Shown here one piece after another: positions 13,201 to 24,100 of a stretch of DNA of 64,000 nt. The notes under the pieces were generated by a model, which was not told where the DNA came from, ran no database searches, and was given only the letters and a program-made list of their open reading frames with translations. The number at the start of each line of letters is the position of its first letter. The stretch's first letter is position 1. The stretch comes from Cervus elaphus (lineage: Eukaryota; Chordata; Mammalia; Artiodactyla; Cervidae). Location: positions 4,166,235-4,230,234 of the forward strand of contig NC_057828.1 in NCBI RefSeq assembly GCF_910594005.1, in the 5' to 3' direction. A program made the position numbers and the translations under genes.

Positions 13201-14319
13201 GATGAGGTATGCGGGATTGCTCTGGAGACAATCCAGTGTAATCGGGCATCATCTCGAGTTGATTTGGGGTACTTGTAGCACTTTCTTGTTGTTGCAGTGA
13301 ACTCTGGGTCCCTTTCGACCTGTGACAGTGTTCTTGGGGACAATGTGGAGTTTCATCTAGCAAGTCAAGGCTCCTTTCGTGTCTGATGGCTAACATGGAC
13401 TTGCTCTGCACGCAATTCAGGGGAATCGCGCCTCATCTCATGGCGAGGGGGACTTCTCATGGTTTTTCTCGAATTGCAGAGAGAACCTGGGGTATATTCT
13501 CGAGTTACAATGCGGAAGGACCCTCAAAACTCCAGTTTGTTCAGCGAAGTCAGGATGCCTGTCTAGTTGCGAGGGTCAACTCGGGATTCTCCTCGAGGCT
13601 TGGCTGGGCAATAGGGACGCCTCTCGAGGTGAGTAGGGAGACCCACTGTCACTTTCAAGATGCTACAGGGATACTGGGATTCCTGTCAATTTTCAAGATG
13701 AGTCAGTCATTCTCTACTTTTGAAGAATTGAACTCCGTGTTCTGCTCGCGTTGTCAAAGGGATGTGAGGGCTCTTGTCGAGATGAGGCTGGGAACTCGGG
13801 CTTTCTCTAGGGTCTCCACAGGGGATTCAGACAACCCTTCATCTTGTGAGATGAAAGACGAGCCTGCATTCAATTCACTGCAGGGAAATCCGGCCTTATT
13901 TCGAGTCAGGGCATCTCAGTGTCCATTCCACTTGAGGCAGCAAACTCAGGGTCCCACTCACATACCTATAGCTGAGGGAAGCCTCCTCTTTAAGTGTTGT
14001 TTAAAGCTGGCAATTCTCTTGGGTCAAAGTCAGGGAATCAGCTCTCATCTCGAGAAGATTTGAGGTACATGGAGCTGTTTTTTGTTGCTGTGCTGAACGT
14101 GGTGTACCTCTATACTTAGGACGGTGTTTTCGAGGAATCTCTGGAGTTGCCTAAAGAAGTCAAGCCACTTGTCATGTTTGATGGGGAATGCCAGATTGCT
14201 CTGGAGCCATTGTCAGGGAATCTGGCCTCATTTCGAGTTGATTTGGGGTACACCGAGAACTTTCATGTTGCTGCGGTATCCTCAGTGTTCCTGTAGACTT
14301 ATATCAGTGTTCTTGGGGA
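7274..14319 (+). repeat. Higher-order satellite block B (7046 bp)
   Basis: Second tandem copy of the preceding block. It keeps the monomer at 8293-9283 that is missing from the first copy, so it is the longer and probably more ancestral arrangement. The match to block A stops just after 14337, where the next monomer reads CATCAAGG instead of the CATCAATG found at both block starts. That gives a sharp edge to the duplication. Both edges lie at the same monomer phase (CTCTCTGGAGTTCCATCAA), as expected for unequal exchange between in-register monomers. Confidence 0.9.
8976..9526 (+). repeat. Three tandem ~184 bp satellite submodules
   Basis: Related segments start at 8976, 9161 and 9344 and end by 9526, a spacing of 183-185 bp. 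Each begins with a CATCTCGAG-like word plus GATTTGG. It continues through CTCTAGACTTG, CTCTGGAGTT and AAGTCAAG, reaches TGATGGGGAA, and ends in CAGGGGAATCGGGC. Ordinary monomers carry two such submodules (one with TGCCTAAAGGAAG, one with TCCATCAAGGAAG). Here the second type is duplicated, which explains the ~1160 bp monomer interval. Confidence 0.75.
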
Positions 14320-16977
14320 CTCTCTGGAGTTCCATCAAGGAAGTCAAGGCTCCTTTCATTTCTGATGGGGAACACGGAATTGCTCTGCACGCAATGCAGG
14401 GGAATCTGATCTCATCTCTCATCGAGCGGGAAGTCTCATGGATTTTCTCGAGTTGCAGTCGGAACCTGGGTTATATTCTCGAGTGACGACGGTGATGGCC
14501 CTTCAAAACTCGTGTTTTGCAGCGACATCAGGAGTCCTGTCTAGTTGTGAGGAACAACTCGGGATTCTCTTCGATGCTTGGCAGGGCAATAGGGATGCCT
14601 CTCGAGGTGAGGCGGGAGACCCAGTGTCCTTTCAAGTTGCCAAAGGGATACTGGGATTCCTGTCAATTTTCAAGAGGAGTCAGTCATCGTCTACTTTTGA
14701 AGCATTGAACTCCGTGTTCCTCTCGAGTTGTCACAAGGATGTGAGGCCTCCTATTGAGATGAGGCAGGGAACTAGGGCTTTCTCTAGGGTCTCCACAGGG
14801 TATTCAGATATCCCTTCATCTTTTGAGATGAAAGACAAGCCTGCATTCATGTCACTGCAGGGAAATCCGACCTTATTTCGAGTCACGGCATCTCGTTGAC
14901 CATTCCACTTGAGGCAGAAAACCCAGGGTCCCTCTCACAGACCTAGAGCTTAGAAAAGACTACTCCTGAGCTGCTTGTGGAAAGTTGGCATTCCTCTTGA
15001 TTCGAAGCCAGGGAATCAGCTCTCATCTCAAAATGTTTTGGGGTACATGGAGCTGTTCTCGAGGTGCTGTGCTGAACTTGGTGTTCCTCTAAACTTTGGA
15101 CGGTGTTCTCGGGGAATCTCTGGAGTGCCTAAAAGAAGTCAATCCACTTGTCCTGTTTGATGAGGAATGCAGGATTGCTCTGGAGCCAATGCAGGGGAAT
15201 CGGGCCTCATATCGATTTGATTTGCGGTACACGGGGCTCTTTCATTTTGATGCATTGATCTCAGGGTCCCTCTAGACTTGTGACAGAGTTTTTGGGTACT
15301 ATGTGGAGTTTCATCTAGGAAGTCAAGGCTACTTTCGTGTTTGATGGGGAACACGGACTTGCTCTGCACGCCATGCAGGAGAATCGGGCCTCATCTCGCG
15401 GCGAGGGGATTCTCATGGTTTTCTCGAGTTGTGGCGGGAAACTGGGGTATATTCTCGAGTTACGGCGGGGATGACCCTTTAAAATTCGTGTTGCTTCAGC
15501 GATGCCAAGACTCCTTTCTAGTTGTGAGGGACACATGGGGATTATCCTCGAGGCTTGGCAGGACAATAGGGACGCCTCTCGAGGTGAGGTGAGAGACCCA
15601 GTGTCCTTTCCAGTTGCCATAGGAATTTTGGGATTCCTATCAATTTTCAAAAGGAGGCAGCCATCCTCTCCTTTTGAAGCATTTAACTCCACATGCCACT
15701 CGAGGTTTCAAAAGGATGTGAGGCCTCCAGTCGAGATGAGCCGGGGAACTAGGGCTTTCTCTAGGGTCTCCACAGGGGATTCAGACATCCGTTCATCTTG
15801 TGAGATGAAGGACAAGACTGCATTCAAGTCACTGCAGGGAAATCTAGGCTTATTTCGAGTCACGGCATTGCGGTGACCATTCCACTTGACGCAGAAAACT
15901 CAGGGTCCCTCTCACATACATATAGCTGAGAGAAGCCTGCTCTTGAGGGGCTTGTGCAAAGTTGGCATTCCTCTTGAGTCAAAGCCAGGGAATCAGCTCT
16001 CATCAAGATGATATGGGGCACACGGAGCTTTTCTCGAGTTGCTGTGTTGAACTTGGTTTTCCTTTAGACTTGAGACGGTATTCTCGGGGAAACTCTGGAT
16101 TTGCCTAAAGGAAGTTAGCCCCTTGTTTTTAATGACGGCTAACGCATGATGTCTCTGGAAACAATGCAGGGGAATCGGGCCTCATCTCGAGTTGATTTTC
16201 AGACCACGGAGCCCTTTTATGTTGCTTCAGGGACCTCAGGTTCCCTCTAGACTTGTGACAGTGTTCTTGGGGTCTCTCTGGAGTTCCATCAAGGAAGTCA
16301 AGGCTCCTTTCATGTTTGATGGGGAACACGGGCTTACTCTGCATGCATTGCAGGGGAATCGGGCCTCATTTCGTGGCGAGGGGAAAGTCTCATTGTTTTT
16401 CTGGAGTTGCATTGGGAACCTGGGTTATGTTCTCAAGTTACGGCAGGGATGGCCCTTCAAAACTCGTGTTGGTTCAGCGACGTCAGCACTCCTGTCCAGT
16501 TGCAAGGGACACCTTGGGGTTCTCCTTGAGGCTTGGCAGGACAATAGGGATGCCTCTCGAGGTGAGGAGAGACCCAGGGTCCTTTCTAGTTGCCACAGGA
16601 ATTTTTGGATTCCTATCAATTTTCAGGAGGAGGCAGCCATCCTCTCCTTTTGAAGAATTTAACTATGTGAGCCTCTCGTGGTTTCAAAAGGATGTGAGGC
16701 CTCCTATTGAGATGAGCTGGGGACCTAGGGCTTTCGCTAGGTTCTCCACAGGGAATTCAGACATCCCTTCATCTTGTGTGATGAAAGACGAGCCTGCATT
16801 CAAGTCACTGCAGGGAAATCTGGTCTTATGTCGAGTCATGGCATCTCAGTGACCATTCCACATGAAGCAGGAAACTCAGGGTCCCTCTCACATACCTATA
16901 GCTGAGAGAAGCCTCCTCTTGAGGGGCTTGTGGAAAGTTGGCATTCCTCTTCATTCAAAGCCAGGGAATCACCTCTC

Positions 16978-17529
16978 ATCTTGAGATGATTTGGTGTACA
17001 TGGAGCTTTTCTCATGTTGAAGCGCTGAAAGTGGTGTTCCTCTAGGCTTGACATGGTATTCTCGGGTAATCCCTGGAGTTGCCTAAAGGAAATCAAGCCA
17101 CTTGTCGTGTTTGAGGGGGAACACTTGATGGCTCTGGAGACAATACAGGGGTATCAGGCCTCATCTCGAGTTGATTTCAAGTACACAGTACAGTTTCAAG
17201 TTGTTGCGGGAACCTCGAGGTCCCTCTAGACAAGTGACAGTGTTCCTGGGGACTCTCTGGAGTTCCATCAAGGAAGTCAAGGCTCCTTTCCTGTTTGATG
17301 GGGAACACGGACTTGCTCTGCACTCAATGCAGGGGAATTGGGCCTCATCTCGAGTTGATTTGGAGTACACGGAACCCGTTCATGTTGCCTCGGGGACCTC
17401 AAGGTCCCTATAGGCATGTGACAGTGTTCCTGGGGATTCTCTGGAGTTCCATCAAGGAAGTCAAGGCTCCTTTCGTGTTTGATGTGGAACACGGACTTAC
17501 TCTGCATGCATTGCTGTGAAATCCGGCCT
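16978..17529 (+). repeat. Three tandem ~184 bp satellite submodules
   Basis: CATCT(C/T)GAG-type starts occur at 16978, 17162 and 17346, exactly 184 bp apart, with the next equivalent phase at about 17530. The second and third copies both contain TTCCATCAAGGAAGTCAAGG, so the second-type submodule has been duplicated here too, in a different monomer from the one at 8976-9526. The submodule length is close to a nucleosome repeat. Confidence 0.75.
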
Positions 17530-17879
17530 CATCTCTTGGCGAGGGGAAAGTCTCAATGTTTTTCTGGAGTTGTGGCGGGAACGGGAGTTATGTTCTCGAG
17601 TTACGGCTGGGATGGCCCTTTAAAACTCGTGTTCGTTCTGCGACGTCAGGACTCCTGTCTAGTTGTGAGGGACACCTTGGGATTCTCCTCGAGGCTTGGC
17701 AGGACAATAGGGACGCCTCTCGAGGTGAAGCGGGAGACCAAGTTTCCCTTTGCAGTTGCCAGAGCAATACTGTGACTCCAGTCAGTTTTCAAGAGGAGTC
17801 AGGTTTCGTTACCTTTTGAAGCATTGAACTCCACGTGCCTCTTGAGTTTTCAAAGGCATGTGAGGCCTCATGTTGAAAT

Positions 17880-18100
17880 GAGGCTGGGAACTATACTTCT
17901 CTCAGCCCTAGGTATGTGATAGGGACCCTGAGTTTGCTGCCTCAAGTTGAATGGACACCGAGATACCCTGAATGGAAATCAGGCCGGAATTCCCTGCAGT
18001 GACTTGAATGCAGGCTCGTCTTTCATTTCACAAGATGAAGCGATGTCTGAATCCCATGTGAAGACCCTAGAGAAAGCCCTAGTTCCCCGCCTCATTTCGA
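17880..18100. other. Inverted junction within the satellite array
   Basis: The + oriented array stops in the middle of a monomer at GGGAACTA (17886-17893). From about 17896 the DNA reads as the reverse complement of the same satellite (CTTCTCTCAGCC). The left arm, read outward, and the right arm from about 18080 (TAGTTCCCCGCC) are inverted copies of the same monomer phase. The spacer is about 186 bp (17894-18079). There is no transposon or simple repeat at the join. The arms belong to diverged monomers, so this is not a perfect hairpin. Confidence 0.88.
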
Positions 18101-21100
18101 CAGGAGGCCTCACATTCCTTTGACAAAACGAGTGGAACACAGATTTCAGTGCTTCAAAAGTAGATGATGACGGACTTCTCTTAAAAATTGATAGGAATCC
18201 CAGTATCCCTGTGGCAACTGAACAGACACTGGGTCTCCAGCCTCATCTTGAGAGGCGTCCCTATTGCCCTGCCAAGCCTCCAAGAGAATCCCAAGTTGTC
18301 CCTGCCAGCTAGACAGGAGTCCTGACGTTGCTGAACAAACATGAGTTTTGAGTGGCCATTCCCGTCATCACTTGAGAATATTACCCAGGTTCCCTCCGCA
18401 ACTAGAAAAAAGTCATGAGACTTCCCGCTCATGAGAGATGAGATCAGATTCCCCTGCATTGCGTGCAGAGCAATTCCGTGTTCCCCATCAAAAATGAAAG
18501 AAGCCTTGACTTCCTTGATGGAACCCAGTGAGTCCCCAAGCACACTGATACATGTCTAGAGGGACCCTGAGGTCACCGCTGCAACAGGAACGAGCTCGGT
18601 GTACCCCAAATCAACTCGAGATGAGGCCAGATTCCCCTACATTGGCTCCAGAGACCTTGGGCATTCCCCATCAAACACAAGTGGCTTGACTTCCTTTAGG
18701 CAACTCCAGAGATTCCCCGAGAACACTCTACTAAGTATAGAAGAACACCACGTTCAGCACAGCAACTAGAAAACAGCTCCGTGTACCTCAAATCATCTCG
18801 AAATGAGAGCTGATTCACTGGCTTTGACTCAAGAGGAATGTCAGCTTTAAACAACACATAAAGAAGAGATTTCTCTCAGCTATCGGTAGGTGAGAGGGAC
18901 CCTGAGTTTTCTGCCTCACGTGGAATGGACGCCGAGATGCCCTGACTCGAAATAAGGCTGGATTTCCCTGCAGTGACTTGAATGCAGGCTCGTCTTTCAT
19001 CTCACAAGATGAAGGGATGTCTGAATCCCCTGTGGAGACACTAGATAAAGCCCTAGTTCCCTGGCTCATCTCGACAGGAGGCCTCACATCCCTTTGACAA
19101 TACGAGAGGCACGCAGAGTTCAATGCTTCAAAAGGAGACGAAGCCTGACTCCTCTTCAAAACTGACAAGAGTCACAGTATCGCTCTGGCAACTGCAAAGG
19201 GAACCTTGGCCTCCCGCCTCACTTCAAGAGGCATCCCTATTGTCTTGCCAAGCCTTGAGGAGAATCCCAAGGATCCCTCTCAACTAGACAGGAGTCCTGA
19301 CATCGCTGAACAAACACGACTTTTGAAGAGCCATCCCCGTCATAACTCGAGAACATAACCCAGGTTCCCGCCGCAACTCCAGAAAAACAATGAGACTTTT
19401 CCCTCGCCGCGAGATGAGGCCCGATTCCCCTGCAATGCATGCAGAGTAAGTCCGTGTTCCCCAACAAACAAGAAAGGAACCTTGACTTCCTTGATGGAAC
19501 TGCAGAGAGACGCAAAGAACACTGTCAAAAGTCTAGAGGGACCCTGAGGTCCCCACAGCATCATGAAAGGGCTCCGTGTACTCCATTTCAACTCGAGATG
19601 AGGCCCGATTCCCCTGCACTGCGTGCAGAGCAAGTCCGTGTTCCCCATCAAACAAGAAAGGAGCCTTGATTTCTTTGATGGAACTCCAGAGTGTCCCCAG
19701 GAACACTGTCAAAAGTCTAGAGGGACCCTGAGGTCCCAGCAGCAACATGAAAGTCACCGTGTACTTGAAAACAACTCGAGATGAGGCGTGATTCCCCTGC
19801 ATTGTCTCCAGAGCCATCACGTGTTCCCCATCAAACACGACAAGTGGGTTGACTTCTTTAGGCAACTCCAGAGATTCCCCGAGAACACTGTCCTAAGTAT
19901 AGAGGAACAATACGTTCAGCACAGCAACTAGAAAACAGCTCTGTGTAACTCAAATCATCTCGAGATGAGAGCTGATTCCCTGGCTTTGACTCAAGAGGAA
20001 TGCCAGCTTTAAACAACCCTAAAGAGGAGGCTTCTTACAGCTATAGGTACGTGAGAGGAACCCTGAGTTTGCTGCATCAAGTGGAATGTTCACCGAGATG
20101 CCGTGACTCGAAATCAAGCCGGATTTCCCTGAAGTGACTTGAATGCAGGCTCGTCTTTCATCACTCAAGATGAAGGGATGTCTGAATACCCTGTGGAGAC
20201 CCTAGATAAAGCCCTAGTTCCCCGGCTTATCTCGACAGGAGGAGTCACATCATTTTGAAACCTCGAGAGGCACACGGAGTTAAATGCTTCAAAAGGAGAG
20301 GATGGCTGCCTCCTCCTGAAAATTGACAGGAATCCCAAAATTCCTGTGGCAACTGGAAAAGACACTGGGTCTCCCCCCTCACCTCGAGAGGCATCCCTAA
20401 TTCCCTGCCAAGCCTCGAGGATAATCCCCATGTGTCCCTCGCAACAAGAAAGGAGTCCTGATGTCGCTGAACCAACACGAGTTTTGAAGGGCCATACCCG
20501 CCTTAACTCGAGAATAGACCCCAGCTTCCCGGCACCACTGGAGAAAACCATGAGAAATCCCCCTCGCCACGAGATGAGGCCCAATTCCCCTGCATGCCGT
20601 TCAGAGTAAGTCCGTGTTCCCCATCAAACACTAAAGCAGCCTTGACTTCCTAGATGAAACTCCACATAGTCCGCAAGAACTCTGTCACAAGTCTAGCGGG
20701 ACCCTGAGGTCAACGCAGCAACACGAAAGTGCCCCGTGTAATGCAAATCAACTCAAGATGAGGCCCGATTCCCCTGCATTAGCTCCAGAGCAATCCTGCA
20801 TTCCTCATCAAACAGGACAAGTGGCTTGACTTCTTTTAGGTAACTCCAGAGATTCCCTGAGAACAAGGTCCAAAGTCTAGAGGAACATCAAGATCAGCAC
20901 AGCAACTCGAGAAAAGCTCCATGTACCCCAAATCATTTCGAGAAGAGAGCTGATTCCCTGGCTTCAACTCAAGAGGAATGCCCACTTTTCACAAGCCCCT
21001 CATGAGGAGGCTTCTCTCAGCTATACGTATGTGAGAGGGACACTGAGTTTGCTGCGTAGAGTGGAATGGGCACAGAGATGCCGTGACTAGAAATAAGGCC

Positions 21101-24100
21101 GGAATTCCCTGCAGTGATTTGTATGCAAGCTCGTCTTTCATCACACAAGCTGAAGGGATATCTGAGTCCCCTGTGGAGACCCTAGAGAAAGCCCTAGTTC
21201 CCCGGCTGATCTTGAAAGGAGGCCTCACATCCCTTTTACATCTCGAGAGGAACACGGAATTCAATTCTTCAAAGTAGAGGATGACTGACTATTCTTTAAA
21301 ATTGACAGGAAACCCAGTATCCCTGTAGCAACTTGAAAGTGACAGTGGGTCTCCCACCTCACCTCGAGAGGCGTCCCGATTGCCCACCCAAGCCTCGAGG
21401 AGAATCCCAAGGTGACCCTCACAGCTAGGCTGGCGTCCTGACATCATTGAACAAACAGGAGTTTTGAGGGACCATCCCAGTTGCACCTCGAGAATATACC
21501 ACAAGTTCCTTCCGAAATTTGAGAAAAACCATGAGACTTCCGGCTCGATGACAGATGAGACCAGATTCCCCTGAATTGAATGCAGAGCAAGTCCGTGTTC
21601 CCCACCAAACATGAAAGGAGCCTTGACTTCCTTGATGGAACTACAGAGGATCCCCTAGAACACTACCACAAGTATAGAGGAACCCTGAGGTCCCCACAGC
21701 AACACGAAAGCACTCCGTGTACTCCAAATCATCTCAAGATGAGGCCCAATTTGCTACATTGTCTCCAGAGCCATCCAGCGTTTAACATGAAACAAGACAA
21801 GTGGCTTGACTTTCTTTAGGCAACTCCAGAGATTCCACGAGAATAAGGTCACAAGTCTAGAGGACCACCAAGTTCAGCACAGCAACTCAAGAAAAGCTCT
21901 GTGTACCCCAAATCATCTCGAGATGAGAGCTGATTCCCTGGCTTTGACTCAAGAGGAATACCAGCTTTCCACAAGCACCTCACGAGGAGGCTTCTCTCAG
22001 CTATATGTATGTGAGAGGGACCCCGAGTTTGCTGCCTCAAGCAGAATGGAAACCGAGATGCCCTGACTTGAAATTAGGCTGGATTTCCCTGCAGTGACTT
22101 GAATGCAGGCTCATCTATCATCTCACAAGATGAAGGGATGCCTGAATCCCCTGTGGAGACCCTAGAGAATACCTTAGTTCCCGCCTCATTTCCCAGGAGG
22201 CCTCACATCCCTTTAACAACATGAGAGGCATGCGGAGTTCAATGCTTCAAAAGGAGATGAAACCTGACTCCTCTTGAAAACTGACAGGAGTCACAGTATC
22301 GCTCTGGCAACTGCAAAGGGAACCTTGGTCTCCCGCTTCACATCGAGAGGCGTCCCTATTGTCCTGCAAAGCCTCGAGGAGAATTCCAAGGTGTCCCTCG
22401 CAACTAGACAGGAGTCCTGACGTCACTGAACAAACACGAGTTTTGAAGGGCCATCCCCGCCGTAACTCGTGAACATAACCCAGGATCCCGCTGACACTCC
22501 AGAAAAACGTTGAGACTTTCCCCTCGCCACAAGATGAGGCCAGATTCCCCTGCAATGCATGCAGAGTAAGTCCATGTTCCTCATCAAACAGGAAAGGAGC
22601 CTTGACTTCCTTGATGGAACTCCAGAGAGACCCCAAGAACACTGTCTCAAGTCTAGAGGGACCCTGAGGGCCCCGCTGCAACATGAAACGGCCCCGTGTT
22701 CTCCAAATCAACTCGAGATGAGGCCTGATTCCCCTGCATTGTCTCCAGAGCCATCCCGCCTCACCCATCATACAAGAAAAGGGGCTTACTTCCTTTAGGC
22801 AACTCCAGAGTTTCCCCGAGAATACAGTCTCAAGTGTAAAGGAACACAACATTCAACACAGCAACTCAAGAAAATCTCCGTGTGCCCCAAATCATCTCGA
22901 GATGAAAGCTGATTCCCAGCCTTTGACTCAAGATGCATGCCAACTTTCCACAAGCCCCTCAAGAGCAGGCTTCTCTCAGCTACAGGTATGTGAGAGGGAC
23001 CCTGAGTTTGCTGCCTCAAGTGAAATGGTCACCAAGATGCCGTGACTCGAAATAAGGACAATTCCCTGCAGTGACATGAATGCAGGCTTGTCTTTCATCT
23101 GAAAAGATGGAGGGATGGCTGAATCCCCTGTGGAGACCCTAGAGAAAGCCCTAGTTCCCTGCCTCATCTCGAAAGGAGGCCTCACATAACTTTGACAACG
23201 CGAGAGGAACACGGAGTTCAATGCTTCAAAGTAGACGATGACTGACTATTCTTGAAAACTGATAGGAATCCCTGTATCCCTGTAGCAACTTGAAAGTGAC
23301 AGTGGGTCTCCCTACTCACCTGGAGAGGCGTCCCTATTGCCCAGCCAAGCCTCGAGGAGAATCCTGAGGTGACCCTCACAACTAGACAGGCGTCCTGACG
23401 TCATTGAACAAACAGGAGTTTTGAGGGGCCCTCTCCGCCATAACTCGAGTTCATACCCCAGGTTCCCTCCGCAATTCGACAAAAACCATGAGACTTCCCG
23501 CTCGATGACAGATGAGACCAGATTCCCCTGCATTAAGTGCAGAGCAAGTCCGTGTTCCACATCAAACACGAAAGGAGACTTGACTTCCTTTATGGAACTC
23601 CAGAGGGTCCCCAAGAACACTCTCACAAGTATAGAGGGACCCTGAGGTCCCCACAGCAACAAGAAAGCGCTCTGTGTACTCCAAATCAACTCGAGAAGAA
23701 GCCAGATTCCCCTGAATTGTCTCCAGTGCTATCCGGCGTTCCCCATCAAACAGGACAAGTGGCGTGACATCCTTTAGGCAACTCCAGAGATTCCCCAAGA
23801 ACACTGTCCTAAGTATAGAGGAACACCACATTCAGCACAGCAACTAGAAAACAGCTCCATGTACCTCAAATCATCTTGAGATGAGAGCTGATTCCCTGGC
23901 TTAGAATCAAGAGGAATGCCAGCTTTAAACAACACCTAAAGAAGAGGCTTCTCTCAGCTATAAGTACATGAGAGGGACCCTGAGTTTGCTGCCTCAAGTG
24001 GAATGGACACCAAGATGCCCTGACTCAAAATAAGGCCGGATTTCCCTGCAGTGACTTGAATGCAGGCTTGTCTTTCATCTCACAAGATGAAGGGACGTCC

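Larger units (their letters stand above)
1..17893 (+). repeat. Satellite array, + orientation, ~980 bp monomers
   Basis: Tandem array of about 18 diverged monomers. The anchor word AGTCAAGCCACTT, or a close variant, recurs near 97, 1077, 2056, 3209, 4180, 5152, 6130, 7107, 8091, 9087, 10255, 11230, 12205, 13180, 14155, 15137, 16115 and 17095. The usual spacing is about 980 bp, with intervals near 1160 bp where a ~184 bp submodule is duplicated. The sequence is rich in CTCGAG, TCTAGA and other CpG-containing words, unlike the AT-rich DNA after 37013. Monomers are clearly related but diverged, apart from the near-identical tandem blocks listed separately. The family is probably the ruminant satellite I (1.715) lineage; this is inference from character only. 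No canonical CENP-B box was found by eye. Open frames of 60-240 codons occur on both strands; they shift between frames from monomer to monomer and I regard them as chance. Confidence 0.93.
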
